Shown: positions 44,198 through 52,044, numbered from the stretch's first letter. The stretch is 64,000 nt of DNA from Kitasatospora sp. A2-31 (GCF_022288725.1 NZ_JAKNTA010000010.1:130398-194397); one strand, 5' to 3'. Notes: generated by a model not told the origin, from the sequence alone. A program made the numbers and translations.

Positions 44198-45220
44198 TCA
44201 GCCGGCAGGGGGCGGGGTCTCCCCGGAGCCGCGGGCGATCAGTCGGGTGGGGACCTCGATCCGCCGGGCGGGGCCGTGGTCGCCGTCGATCCGGTCGAAG
44301 AGCAGCCGGGCGGCGCTCGCGCCGACGCCCGCAGGGTCCTGGGCGACGACGGTCAGGCCCGGGGCGAGCAGGTCGGCGAGTTCGAGGTCGTCGAAGCCGA
44401 CCAGGGCGGGCCGTCCGGCGCCCGTCGGCAGGTGGTGCAGCGCGGCGAGGGTGATCCGGTTGTTGCCGGTGAACAGCGCGGTGACGGCGCCGGGTCCACC
44501 GGTGAGTTCCGCCACCGCCCGGGCGACGGTGGCGCGGTCGGTGGAGCCGGTGGCGATCCACCGTTGGTCGACGGGCAGGCCCGCCTCGGCCATGGCCTCC
44601 CGGTAGCCGCGGAGGCGCTCGGCGCTGGTGTGGATGTGCGGGAGGTCGCCGACGAAGCCGATCCGGCGGTGACCGTGCCGGATCAGGTGCCGCACCCCCA
44701 CCCGGGCGCCGACCGCGTTGTCGCTGAGCACCGCGTCGGCGTCGATCCCGGCGCCGGGCCGGTCGAGGAAGACCACCGGGGTGCCGGCGGCCGCCTCGGG
44801 CAGCAGGTAGCGGTGGTCGTCCCCGGCCGGCACGATCAGCAGCCCGTCGACCCGGCGGGCGCAGAAGGCCAGTGCCAGCTCGCGCTCGCGCTGCGCGTCC
44901 TCGGCGCTGGATCCCGCGAACAGCAGGCATTCCCGGGCCCGGGCCACCTCCTCCACGGCGCGCGACAGCGCCGAGGAGAAGGGGTCCCCGAGGTCCTCCA
45001 GCAGCAGGGCGATGCTCGCGGTCCGGCCGGTGCGCAGCAGCCGGGCGCTGTCGTTGCGGCGGAATCCCAGCTCGGCGATCGCCGCCCGCACCCGCGCGGC
45101 GGTGGCGGGTGTGACGCCGCTCTCGCCGTTCACGACGCGGGACACGGTCTTGAGCCCGACGCCCGCCGCCGCGGCCACGTCCCGCATGGTCGGTCGGGAT
45201 CCGGCTCTGCTCCTGGTCAT
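44198..45220 (-). CDS. LacI-family transcriptional regulator
   Basis: A 340-residue regulator. Residues about 12-60 are the LacI helix-turn-helix and hinge (TMRDVAAAAGVGLKTVSRVV, GESGVTP); the rest is a periplasmic-binding-protein-like sugar-sensing domain (SIALLLEDLGDPFSSALSRA, TPVVFLDRPG, ALVGFDDLELADLLAPGL). It probably represses sugar-utilisation genes. A TAGGCT box 9 bases before the ATG and no ribosome-binding site point to a leaderless mRNA, so the upstream in-frame ATG at 45421 is unlikely. A LacI-type palindrome lies 1.5 kb away in front of the ROK kinase, making it a candidate target. Confidence 0.92.
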   Translation of the reverse strand: MTRSRAGSRPTMRDVAAAAGVGLKTVSRVVNGESGVTPATAARVRAAIAELGFRRNDSARLLRTGRTASIALLLEDLGDPFSSALSRAVEEVARARECLLFAGSSAEDAQRERELALAFCARRVDGLLIVPAGDDHRYLLPEAAAGTPVVFLDRPGAGIDADAVLSDNAVGARVGVRHLIRHGHRRIGFVGDLPHIHTSAERLRGYREAMAEAGLPVDQRWIATGSTDRATVARAVAELTGGPGAVTALFTGNNRITLAALHHLPTGAGRPALVGFDDLELADLLAPGLTVVAQDPAGVGASAARLLFDRIDGDHGPARRIEVPTRLIARGSGETPPPAG

Positions 45221-45228
45221 GCCACCGC

Positions 45229-45234
45229 AGCCTA
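45229..45234 (-). promoter_or_regulatory. -10 box of LacI gene (leaderless-type)
   Basis: TAGGCT, read leftward, lies 8-9 bases before the ATG, so the transcript starts at about the start codon. Confidence 0.5.
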
Positions 45235-45427
45235 GCGCCGCCGCGCCGCACGCCACTCGCCCCCTTGCCCGGCCGCACGCTCGGCCCCGGGCGGTCGGGC
45301 TTCGTTCCGGTGGCCGACGTGCCGGAGGGGACGGAGCTGCACGGGCGCAGGCTGTCCCGGCCCGCGCACGGCGGCCCGCGTACGGCGGCCGGCGCCGGCG
45401 TGGCGGGGACGCGCTCACCACCCGGGC

Positions 45428-45904
45428 TCAGCGCGGCTCGTACCCGGCGCGTCGCTCGTACCGCGAGCGTGCCAGGCGGTGGGCCTCGCCCAGCAGGTCG
45501 CGTGTTGCCGTGCCCGTCCGGGGGCCCGGGTTCACCACGGCCAGCCAGCCGGCAGCGCCGTAGACGGGGTGCGCGATCACGGTGTCGGCCTCGCCGGGGT
45601 CGACCGCGGCAGCCGCCGGATCGCCGGGGGCGTGCCCGGTCCACCGCTCGAACGCCGCCCTCCCGGCGGCGACGTTCACGCGGAAGGCGCCCGGCCGGTC
45701 CAGACGTGAGGCCGCGTCGCCGGGACAGTCCTTGGTCACCACCGTCGCGAACGGCTGGGTGCGCGTGGGGGTGACGCCGTCGGGCGCGTAGTAGAAGAAC
45801 GCGTCGCCCCAACTGATCTCCGGGGTGCCGTCGCCGGGGGCCGGTCTGAGGGTGAGGACGCCGTCGAGGCCGTCCACGAAGTCGATGATCTCCTCTGGTG
45901 TCAT
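45428..45904 (-). CDS. DUF6194-family protein
   Basis: A 158-residue soluble protein of unknown function. It begins MTPEEIIDFVDGLDGVLTL and contains ISWGDAFFYYAPDG, PFATVVTKDCPGD, FRVNVAAGRAAFERWTG, and HPVYGAAGWLAVVNPG, the pattern I associate with DUF6194 and related MmcQ/YjbR-like small proteins (prediction of a DNA-binding or nucleotide-binding fold is not warranted). GGAG lies close to the ATG. It is divergent from the MerR-type gene at 45967 with 62 bases between, so that regulator may control it. No other domains. Confidence 0.82.
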   Translation of the reverse strand: MTPEEIIDFVDGLDGVLTLRPAPGDGTPEISWGDAFFYYAPDGVTPTRTQPFATVVTKDCPGDAASRLDRPGAFRVNVAAGRAAFERWTGHAPGDPAAAAVDPGEADTVIAHPVYGAAGWLAVVNPGPRTGTATRDLLGEAHRLARSRYERRAGYEPR

Positions 45905-45966
45905 TGCTCCAGCGTGGCATTCACGTGCTCGTGGAGACTTAGAGGACGAAAGGACGGTTCCCCAGG

Positions 45967-46695
45967 GTGCCGAGTCTCAAATCAGGTGGTCTGCGCACGG
46001 TCGATGTGGCGCGGCAGGTCGGATGCTCCGTCCAGCAGATCCGCAACCTCGAACGCGACGGCGTGCTGCCGCCCGCGACCCGCACGGCCGCGGGCTACCG
46101 GGTCCACGGCGAGGTGCACCTGCAGTCCGCGCTGGCCTACCGGGCCCTGGCCGCCGGCTGCGGCCCGGCCGAGGCCCGGAGGATCGTGCGCGCCGCACAC
46201 CGGTTCCCGGCCTCGCCGGAGGTGTTCGCCCTGCTCGACGCGGCGCACGCCCGGCTCCACCTGGAGCGCACGGAACTGGGGCGGGCCAAGGAGGCCGCGC
46301 GGGCTGTTGCCGACGAGCCGATCGGGGACGTCCGCGCTTCGGACGCGATGAGCGTCTCCGAGCTCGCCGCCGCTCTCGGCGTACGCCCTTCGACGCTCCG
46401 GCACTGGGACGCGGAAGGCCTGGTCGTGCCCGACCGCGGCCCCGTGCGCGGAGCGCGCCGCTACACGCCGGCCCAGGTGCGGGACGCCCGGATCGTCCAC
46501 CAGCTGCGCAGGGCCGGCTATCGCATCGCACCCCTGCGGGCACTCGTCCCGGAACTCCGGCGGGCGCACCGGTCGCCGGACGTCACCACCGCGCTGGCCG
46601 CCCGGGACGCCGAGCTCGCGACCCGTTCCAAGGCCCTGCTCGACGGTGCGGCCGCTCTCGGCGCCATCCTCTCCGCGGCCGGGGGGACGGCCTGA
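45967..46695 (+). CDS. MerR-family regulator with two HTH domains
   Basis: A 242-residue protein with two MerR-type winged helices. The first is at about 9-50 (LRTVDVARQVGCSVQQIRNL, AAGYRVHGEV), the second at about 128-170 (MSVSELAAALGVRPSTLRHW, GARRYTPAQV). Classical MerR proteins have only one and dimerise by a coiled coil; here the two heads are linked by about 75 residues with helical character (SPEVFALLDAAHARLHLERT). A monomer could thus bind a full operator or two sites. No metal-binding Cys cluster is visible. GTG start; AAAGGACGG about 10 bases upstream. Divergent from DUF6194. Confidence 0.88.
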   Translation: MPSLKSGGLRTVDVARQVGCSVQQIRNLERDGVLPPATRTAAGYRVHGEVHLQSALAYRALAAGCGPAEARRIVRAAHRFPASPEVFALLDAAHARLHLERTELGRAKEAARAVADEPIGDVRASDAMSVSELAAALGVRPSTLRHWDAEGLVVPDRGPVRGARRYTPAQVRDARIVHQLRRAGYRIAPLRALVPELRRAHRSPDVTTALAARDAELATRSKALLDGAAALGAILSAAGGTA

Positions 46696-46739
46696 TCGGT
46701 TCCCCGGATGCCCGGGCTGCCGTCCCGGCCCATCGCCTG

Positions 46740-46751
46740 GACAACGTTGTC
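46740..46751. promoter_or_regulatory. LacI-type operator before ROK gene
   Basis: GACAACGTTGTC is a perfect 12-base palindrome with the central CG and AACGTT core common to LacI-family operators. It is about 90 bases upstream of the ROK start codon and thus in the promoter region. The LacI protein at 44198 is the nearest candidate. Confidence 0.75.
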
Positions 46752-46842
46752 AGAGTTGGTGAGAATCGGCCCGACCGACCGCCTGCGGGGCCCCGCCCGG
46801 TGACCGGACACCCGCCCGCCCACGAACGCCGGAGTAGCCACG

Positions 46843-47871
46843 ATGAGCCATGACCGGGCCGCCGCCCCCGACGACCAGCGCCCCGAGCGGCCCGCCCTGC
46901 TCGCCGCGCTCGACGTCGGCGGCACCAAGATCGCGGGTGGCCTGGTCGGACCGGACGGCGAACTCCTCCACCGGGTGCAGCTGCCCACCCCGGCCCGGGA
47001 GGGCGCCGACGCGGTGCTCGCCACCGTGCACCGGGTCCTGGACCTCGTCGCCGAGCACCCGCTGGCCGCGACCGCCCGGGCGGTCGGTGTCGGCAGTGCC
47101 GGACCGGTCGACATCCGGCGAGGCACGGTCAGCCCGGTGAACATCCCCGGCTGGCGCGACTTTCCGCTGCGCGACGCCGTCGCCGCGCACCCGGGCGCCG
47201 AGGGCCGGCCGGTCGTCCTCGGCGGCGACGCCGTCGCGATGGCCGCCGCCGAACACTGGCGGGGCGCCGCCCGCCCGTACCGGAACGCGCTCTGCATCGT
47301 CGTCTCCACCGGTGTCGGCGCCGGGTTGATCCTCGACGGGCGGCTGCACACCGGGCCCACCGGCAACGCCGGCCATCTCGGCCACATCACCGTCGACCTC
47401 GACGGCCGCCCCTGCCCGTGCGGCTCGCGCGGCTGCATCGAGGGCCTGGCCAGCGGGACCGCCATCGCCCGCACCGCCCGCGAGGCCGGCTGGCGCCCGG
47501 CGGGCACCGAGGTGGCAACCGGCACCGGGGGCGCGACCGGCCCCGGCGGCCCGGCCGACGCCTCCGCCGCCGCAGTGGCCGAGGCCGCCCGGGCCGGCGA
47601 CCCGATCGCCCGGCAGGCCTTCGACGGCGCCGCCCGCGCGCTCGCCGCCGGGATCGCCGCCACCGCCACCCTGGTGGAGATCGAAGCCGCCGTGATCGGC
47701 GGCGGGGTCGCCCAGGCCGGCGAGGTCTTCTTCGAGCCCCTGCGGCGCCACCTCGCCGACTACGCCACCCTTCCCTTCGCCTCCGGCGTCACCGTCCTGC
47801 CCGCCCGACTGGGCACCGACGCCGGCCTGGTCGGCGCCGCCGCCCTGGCCCTCGACGCCCTGCCGACCTGA
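46843..47871 (+). CDS. ROK-family sugar kinase
   Basis: A 342-residue ROK kinase without an N-terminal DNA-binding domain, so an enzyme rather than a regulator. LAALDVGGTKIAGGLVG is the phosphate-binding loop, STGVGAGLILDGRL the second ATP motif, GNAGHLGHITVD the catalytic/His-Asp region, and CPCGSRGCIEG the zinc-binding motif of the family. It should phosphorylate glucose or a related hexose/amino sugar. A Gly/Thr/Ala-rich insertion of about 20 residues (TGTGGATGPGGPADA) interrupts the C-terminal half. GGAG 8 bases before ATG. A LacI-type operator precedes it. Confidence 0.9.
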   Translation: MSHDRAAAPDDQRPERPALLAALDVGGTKIAGGLVGPDGELLHRVQLPTPAREGADAVLATVHRVLDLVAEHPLAATARAVGVGSAGPVDIRRGTVSPVNIPGWRDFPLRDAVAAHPGAEGRPVVLGGDAVAMAAAEHWRGAARPYRNALCIVVSTGVGAGLILDGRLHTGPTGNAGHLGHITVDLDGRPCPCGSRGCIEGLASGTAIARTAREAGWRPAGTEVATGTGGATGPGGPADASAAAVAEAARAGDPIARQAFDGAARALAAGIAATATLVEIEAAVIGGGVAQAGEVFFEPLRRHLADYATLPFASGVTVLPARLGTDAGLVGAAALALDALPT

Positions 47872-47929
47872 CGCCCTGCCGGCCAACGCCCTGGCAACCG
47901 ACGTGCTGGAGCCGGACGCATCACCGACC

Positions 47930-48003
47930 GGCGGCAGACTGAACCAGCCGCTTCAGCTCCGGACGGACCGGCACCCGGCACCCGGCACCCGGCGGCCGCG
48001 GGG
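47930..48003. other. Convergent gap with GGCACCC repeats
   Basis: CGGCACC-type octamers (three copies of GGCACCC) occur at 47970-47995 between the ROK and DJ-1-like genes, followed by GGCGGCCGCGG. No clear terminator stem. Confidence 0.4.
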
Positions 48004-48699
48004 TCAGGCCAGCCGCTTCAGCAGCTCCTCGGCCAGAGGCCCGGCGGAGGAGGGGTTCTGACCGGTGACCAGGTTGCGGTCCGCGACCACGAAGGGCGCC
48101 CACGGCTCGCCCTCCTGGACCAGGACGCCCGCCTCGCGGAGCCGGTCGTGGAGCAGCCACGGCGCCTTGTCGGCGAGGCCGGCCTGGGTCTCCTCGTCGT
48201 TGGTGAAGGCGGCCACACGGTAGCCGGCGAAGGCGTTGGCGCCGTCGGCGTCCACCGCGGCGAGCAGGGCGGCCGGGCCGTGGCAGACCACGCCGAGGGG
48301 CTTGCCGGAGTGCAGCGTGCGGGCCAGCAGCCGGCCCGAGTCGGCGTCGCCCGCGAGGTCCTCCATCGGGCCGTGGCCGCCGGGGTAGAACACGGCGTCG
48401 TAGTCGTCGAGCTCGACGTCCGCGAGGCGGACGGGGTGCTGGAGCTCGGTGAATCCCGCGAGCGTGTCGGCGACCCGCTGCGCCCCCTCCGCCCCGCCGT
48501 TCACCTCCGGAGCGAGGCTCGCGCGGTCCACGGGGGGAACCACGCCGCCCGGGGTGGCGACGGTGACCTCGTGTCCGGCGCCCTTGAAGAGCTCGTACGG
48601 AACGGCGGCTTCCTCGGCCCAGAAACCGGTCGGGTGCTTGGTGCCGTCCGCCATCGTCCAGCGGTCGGCGCCGGTCATCACGAAGAGGATCCTTGCCAC
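48004..48699 (-). CDS. DJ-1/PfpI-family protein
   Basis: A 231-residue class I glutamine-amidotransferase-like protein of the Hsp31/PfpI type. The nucleophile elbow is GVVCHGPAALL with C139 followed by H140, an acidic partner is likely E29 or E30 (GFWAEEAAVPYELFK), and FYPGGHGPMEDLAGD is the conserved glycine turn. Relatives act as glyoxalase III, deglycase-like or chaperone proteins. The GTG at 48699 is preferred to an upstream ATG because GGGAG lies 8 bases before it and the extra residues are arginine/glycine noise. Probably a stand-alone stress gene; a TAGGTT box at 48838-48843 read leftward could be its -10. Confidence 0.88.
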   Translation of the reverse strand: MARILFVMTGADRWTMADGTKHPTGFWAEEAAVPYELFKGAGHEVTVATPGGVVPPVDRASLAPEVNGGAEGAQRVADTLAGFTELQHPVRLADVELDDYDAVFYPGGHGPMEDLAGDADSGRLLARTLHSGKPLGVVCHGPAALLAAVDADGANAFAGYRVAAFTNDEETQAGLADKAPWLLHDRLREAGVLVQEGEPWAPFVVADRNLVTGQNPSSAGPLAEELLKRLA

Positions 48700-49051
48700 G
48701 GTGCGGTCTCCCAGTTCCGGGTCGGGACCCCGACCTCCCGCGGCACCGGAGCGGATCCCGGGCACACGGTGTCGAGGCACGCGGTGCCGGGTTCGCGGTG
48801 TCGAAGCACGCGGTGTCGGGGTGCTTGTCGCCCTCGAACCTAGGCGCGCTCACGCGCCCGCGGCCGACGGCAACGCCGGTGCCGGGCGCGGGACGGTCGA
48901 TTCCTCACCGGGATCGCCTACCGCGGCGGGGCACGAGCAGGAACCGCTCACCCCGCCCACCCGTCATCTCCATGGGACTGCCACAACCGCACACGCCGAC
49001 GCGTGCTCGACACCGCTTCCCGCCCTTCACCGCCGAAGTCCGAGGAGATCC
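48700..49051. other. About 350-base divergent gap with imperfect repeats
   Basis: Contains two imperfect copies of CACGCGGTGTCG/CGAAGCACGCGGTG (48755-48820) and the probable leaders of the divergent DJ-1-like gene and the gene at 49052. No gene was supported. Confidence 0.45.
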
Positions 49052-49822
49052 ATGGCCGACACCGTCAACTCCCTGATCGCCCGCGTTCACGAAGTCCTGG
49101 TGGAACTCCTGACCCACGGCGCCCCCGCCGTGGGCACCGCGAGCCTCCACGACGTCGTCGCGCGCGCCACGGCGCTCGGCCCCGAGGGCACGTGGCTCGT
49201 CGCCGCGGGCCATGCGGGCCTCGCCGACGTGGCCTTCGCACGCGGAGAGACGGACCGGTTCGTCCTCCACCTCGACGCCGCGGTGAACGCCGGCTACAAC
49301 GACTGCGTGGCGCTCCACCTGCCGCCCATCCGCCCGCTGCACCGCGACCCCCGCTTCCAGGCCCTGTACCAGCGGATGCGCATCACCCAGGCCGACCTCG
49401 ACGAGTTCTTCTGGCTGCACCGGGAGATACAGATCATGGCGCGGGACGCCCAGCGGGCGAACCTCGACAACATCGGCCGTCTCGACACCGGGGTGTCGCT
49501 GCTCCCGCAGGCCCCCCTGCCGACCCGCGAACCGAACACCCCCGGCGTCCTGGTCACCCGCCTGGACCTCGCCGCGACCCAGACCGCGCTCCAGCAGGCC
49601 GCCGTGAAGCAGGACCTCCGACGCAGCTCGGGCAACGTCAGCCTCAGCCTCATCGACGACACCTGGGACTACGCCCGCGCCAGGCGCGATGCCTGGCACG
49701 CCGACGAACTGGAGTCCCACCGCCTGCAGGCGGGCGCGGCCCGGGCCTTCGTCGAGCGCCCCGGCGCCGGCACCGTGCTCGCGCCCTGTCCGCCGCTGGG
49801 CTCGATCACCTACCCGAGCTGA
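49052..49822 (+). CDS. Hypothetical protein, TPR/ankyrin-like N-half
   Basis: A 256-residue soluble protein that I cannot name. The first 110 residues look like short helical repeats (LVAAGHAGLADVAFARGETD, FVLHLDAAVNAGYNDCVALH), ending with PLHRDPRFQALYQRMR, a phrase typical of the last TPR of many bacterial repeat proteins. The second half (ADLDEFFWLHREIQIMARDA, later TWDYARARRDAWHADELESH) is helical and charged with no known motif. CGAGGAGATCC precedes the ATG. A strong terminator follows. Position between unrelated genes gives no functional clue. Confidence 0.7.
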   Translation: MADTVNSLIARVHEVLVELLTHGAPAVGTASLHDVVARATALGPEGTWLVAAGHAGLADVAFARGETDRFVLHLDAAVNAGYNDCVALHLPPIRPLHRDPRFQALYQRMRITQADLDEFFWLHREIQIMARDAQRANLDNIGRLDTGVSLLPQAPLPTREPNTPGVLVTRLDLAATQTALQQAAVKQDLRRSSGNVSLSLIDDTWDYARARRDAWHADELESHRLQAGAARAFVERPGAGTVLAPCPPLGSITYPS

Positions 49823-49827
49823 GGAGT

Positions 49828-49858
49828 GCCGCACCGGCCCGGTCGGGGCCGGTGCGGC
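49828..49858. terminator. Bidirectional terminator hairpin
   Basis: GCCGCACCGGCCC and GGGCCGGTGCGGC form a 13-bp perfect stem with loop GGTCG, between the convergent genes ending at 49822 and 49862. Confidence 0.85.
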
Positions 49859-49861
49859 CCG

Positions 49862-50083
49862 TCACCCATCCGCGGCGGTCCCGGCCTCCCAGCGCAGCAG
49901 GTCGCCCGGCTGGCACTCGAGCACCTCGCAGAGCGCGGCGAGCGTGGTGAAGCGCACCGCCTTGGCGCGGCCGTTCTTGAGTACCGCCAGGTTGGCGGGC
50001 GTGATGCCCACGCGGTCCGCGAGCTCGCCCACGGACATCTTCCGCCTCGCCAGCATCACGTCGATGTCGACGGCGATCGGCAT
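49862..50083 (-). CDS. Small XRE-type HTH regulator
   Basis: A 73-residue single-domain helix-turn-helix protein (MPIAVDIDVMLARRKMSVGE, LADRVGITPANLAVLKNGRA, FTTLAALCEVLECQPGDLL) of the YozG/SinR-like small regulators. It shares one base with the stop of the DUF2975 gene (TGATG), forming the classic membrane-protein-plus-HTH pair seen in many Gram-positive bacteria. The HTH protein probably represses its own operon at the inverted repeat 50601-50617, with the membrane protein as possible anti-regulator. Very high confidence in fold; biological role unknown. Confidence 0.9.
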   Translation of the reverse strand: MPIAVDIDVMLARRKMSVGELADRVGITPANLAVLKNGRAKAVRFTTLAALCEVLECQPGDLLRWEAGTAADG

Positions 50084-50568
50084 CAGATCACCTCGTCCAA
50101 CTCGGCCTGCATCTGCGTCGCTTCGACGTCACGCGCGACGGCCTGGGCGAGCAGCATGCGCAGCACGAGCACGATGAGCGCGACGCCCAGGATGGCGACG
50201 CCGACGCCGGCCATGATCACCGTGACGCCCGGGTCCTCCCGCTGGCCCGGTGCGTTGATGGCCGTGACCGCGAACCACACGAGGGCGGCCGCCACGATCG
50301 CGCCGATCACGCCGTCCACGTACCGGAAGGCGGCATGGGAGAACACGGTTCCGCGCCGCACCATCGCCACCAGTCGCCAGACGCAGACCACGGCGACCTC
50401 GACCGCGGCCAGCCCCAGGATCGTGACCAGGCGCAGCGGAGTGAGGGGGAGCGACCCGTCCTCCGGATCGGTGGCCAGCGCCCACACCATCAGCGCCTGC
50501 ACACCCACGGTGCCGGCCAGCACCACCACGAGCACGGTGCGCAGCGCACGCACGGTCAGTCTTCCCAC
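50083..50568 (-). CDS. DUF2975 membrane protein
   Basis: About 161 residues with four hydrophobic segments (TVLVVVLAGTVGVQALMVWA, LVTILGLAAVEVAVVCVW, VIGAIVAAALVWFAVTAI, VTVIMAGVGVAILGVALIVL), as in DUF2975. The GTG at 50568 was chosen over the ATG at 50583 because GGAGGG lies ahead of it and the promoter's expected transcription start (about 50591) leaves almost no leader for the ATG. Coupled to the HTH gene, it likely senses or modulates something at the membrane and controls the HTH partner. The C-terminal VEATQMQAELDEVI is a helical cytoplasmic tail. Confidence 0.85.
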   Translation of the reverse strand: MGRLTVRALRTVLVVVLAGTVGVQALMVWALATDPEDGSLPLTPLRLVTILGLAAVEVAVVCVWRLVAMVRRGTVFSHAAFRYVDGVIGAIVAAALVWFAVTAINAPGQREDPGVTVIMAGVGVAILGVALIVLVLRMLLAQAVARDVEATQMQAELDEVI

Positions 50569-50597
50569 GACCCATCCCTCCATCGAGTTGCGATGGG

Positions 50598-50617
50598 AAT
50601 CTATCGACTTTCGATAG
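50598..50617 (-). promoter_or_regulatory. Promoter with operator of DUF2975-HTH operon
   Basis: CTATCGA-CTT-TCGATAG (50601-50617) is a perfect 7-bp inverted repeat; the leftward -10 TAGATT (50603-50598) overlaps its lower end. A repressor bound there would block RNA polymerase. The small HTH protein at 49862 is the natural candidate. Confidence 0.65.
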
Positions 50618-50673
50618 GTTGAGCAAGGCCGAGCCCGACCGACCCCGACCCGGCGGGAGTCCTGGGACGACGG

Positions 50674-50708
50674 CGGCCCGCCCCCCGAGACGTTCGGGAG
50701 GCGGGCCG
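50674..50708 (-). terminator. Terminator hairpin after ohrR
   Basis: CGGCCCGCC plus CCCGA pair with TCGGG plus GGCGGGCCG (one internal mismatch), a stem of about 14 bp with a 5-base loop. It lies 64 bases after the stop of the leftward MarR gene. Confidence 0.7.
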
Positions 50709-50772
50709 TTCCACAGCCCCAGGGACGGCTCCGGACCGGAGACCGGACGCCCGCCCGAGGAAACGAGGGAGG

Positions 50773-51336
50773 TCAGCCGTCGGCGCCGGCCGCCAGGACC
50801 GCCGCGTCGAGCGCACCCGTCAGACGGTCCAGCAGGGCCCGCAGTGCACCGAGGTCCTCGACGGGGAGGCTGGTCGCGGCGAGGAGGCGGCGGGGCACCT
50901 GACCGGCACGGTCGCGCAGGGCCAGCCCGGCGTCGGTGAGGCTGACCGTGACCGACCGCTCGTCCGCGGGGCTGCGCTCCCGGTGGACGAGGCCGGCCGC
51001 CTCCAGCCGCTTGAGCAGCGGGGAGAGCGTGCCCGAGTCCAGCCGCAGGAGTTCGCCGATCCGCTTCACCGGCAGCTCGCCGTGCTCCCAGAGCACCAGC
51101 ATCACCAGGTACTGCGGGTAGGTGAGCCCCAGGCCCTTGAGCAGCACCCGGTAGACGCCGCCGAACGCGCGCGAGGCGGCGTTCAGCGAGAAGCAGATCT
51201 GCTGGTCGAGGCGGAGCAGCTCGGCATCACGGAACTCGTCCGCATCGCGGAGCTCGTGCGCGTTGCGGAGCTCGCGCACGTCGCGGAACCCGCCGGGGTC
51301 GCGGAACGTGTCGTCGGTCTCGGGGGGCGTGGCCAT
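50773..51336 (-). CDS. ohrR: OhrR-type MarR-family organic peroxide sensor
   Basis: A 187-residue MarR regulator. The core (QICFSLNAASRAFGGVYRVL, then LDSGTLSPLLKRLEAAGLVHR) matches the OhrR branch; C48 is at the position of the redox-sensing cysteine near the start of the DNA-binding core. It represses ohr until oxidised by organic peroxides. Unusually, about 40 residues precede the core, with repeated RELRNAHELRDADEFRDAEL units of charged helix. The start at 51336 (ATG) follows AGGGGC; an ATG at 51360 is less likely. It is divergent from ohr, and a palindrome between them fits an OhrR operator. Confidence 0.9.
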   Translation of the reverse strand: MATPPETDDTFRDPGGFRDVRELRNAHELRDADEFRDAELLRLDQQICFSLNAASRAFGGVYRVLLKGLGLTYPQYLVMLVLWEHGELPVKRIGELLRLDSGTLSPLLKRLEAAGLVHRERSPADERSVTVSLTDAGLALRDRAGQVPRRLLAATSLPVEDLGALRALLDRLTGALDAAVLAAGADG

Positions 51337-51374
51337 GCCCCTATCGTACCGACCACACACGCCATTCAGTTGTG

Positions 51375-51389
51375 CGCAATTGAATTGCG
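51375..51389. promoter_or_regulatory. OhrR operator in ohrR-ohr gap
   Basis: CGCAATTGAATTGCG is a perfect 15-base palindrome with the AATTG half-site typical of OhrR operators. It lies between a rightward TTGTGC (-35-like, 51370) and TACTTA (-10-like, 51395), where a bound repressor would block ohr transcription. Confidence 0.7.
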
Positions 51390-51473
51390 TGCTCTACTTA
51401 TCCCCGTACGGCGGCCCGATCAGGCCGCCGAGGACAGAAGCACGACCGACGCAGGACGGAAGGGAACGGACCC

Positions 51474-51884
51474 ATGGACGCGCTCTACACCGCAGTGGCC
51501 ACCGCGAACGGCCGGGAGGGCCGCGCTGTCAGCTCCGACGGACAGCTGGACCTCGCCCTGGCGATGCCGCCCGCCCTCGGCGGCAACGGGCAGGGCACCA
51601 ACCCCGAGCAGCTGTTCGCCGCCGGCTACGCGGCCTGCTTCGCGAGCGCCCTGGGCCTGGTCGGCCGGCAGGCCCGGGTCGACACCAGCGACGTCTCGGT
51701 CACGGCCGAGGTCTCCATCGGCAAGGACGGCGCCGGCTTCGGCCTGGGTGTGGTCCTGCGCGTGGAGCTGCCCGACTCCCTCGCGGGCGAGAGCGGCCAG
51801 CTGCTGGTCAAGCAGGCCCACGAGGTCTGCCCCTACTCCCGCGCCACCCGCGGCAACATCCCGGTGGAGCTCGTCGTCGAGTGA
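51474..51884 (+). CDS. ohr: Organic hydroperoxide resistance protein
   Basis: A 136-residue OsmC/Ohr peroxidase. The two catalytic cysteines are C55 (GYAACFASAL) and C119 (AHEVCPYSRAT), and the N-terminal TAVATANGREGRAVSSDG plus PPALGGNGQGTNPEQLFAAG are the conserved Ohr blocks. It reduces organic and fatty acid hydroperoxides using lipoyl-type thiols. GGAAGGGAACGG is 5-8 bases before the ATG. Regulated by the divergent OhrR gene through the palindrome at 51375. Confidence 0.95.
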   Translation: MDALYTAVATANGREGRAVSSDGQLDLALAMPPALGGNGQGTNPEQLFAAGYAACFASALGLVGRQARVDTSDVSVTAEVSIGKDGAGFGLGVVLRVELPDSLAGESGQLLVKQAHEVCPYSRATRGNIPVELVVE

Positions 51885-51913
51885 CACCGACCGACCCACC
51901 TGCTCCACCCGGG

Positions 51914-51959
51914 CGGGCGAAGGGCCCCCGCGCACCCCGCGCGGCGGGCCCTTCGCCCG
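51914..51959. terminator. Bidirectional terminator after ohr
   Basis: CGGGCGAAGGGCCC and GGGCCCTTCGCCCG pair over 14 bp; the 18-base loop can pair further (CCGCGC with GCGCGG). It lies 30 bases after ohr and before the convergent SHOCT gene. Confidence 0.8.
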
Positions 51960-51989
51960 TTCGGGGCCGTCCCGGCCGCTTCGTCCGAC

Positions 51990-52025
51990 TCGGACGGCTC
52001 GGACGGCTCGGACGGCTCGGACGGC
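51990..52025. repeat. 9-bp tandem repeat TCGGACGGC x4
   Basis: Four exact adjacent copies in the gap between ohr and the SHOCT-protein gene. Confidence 0.9.
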
Positions 52026-52044
52026 GGTGGGCACGAGCGCTCCG

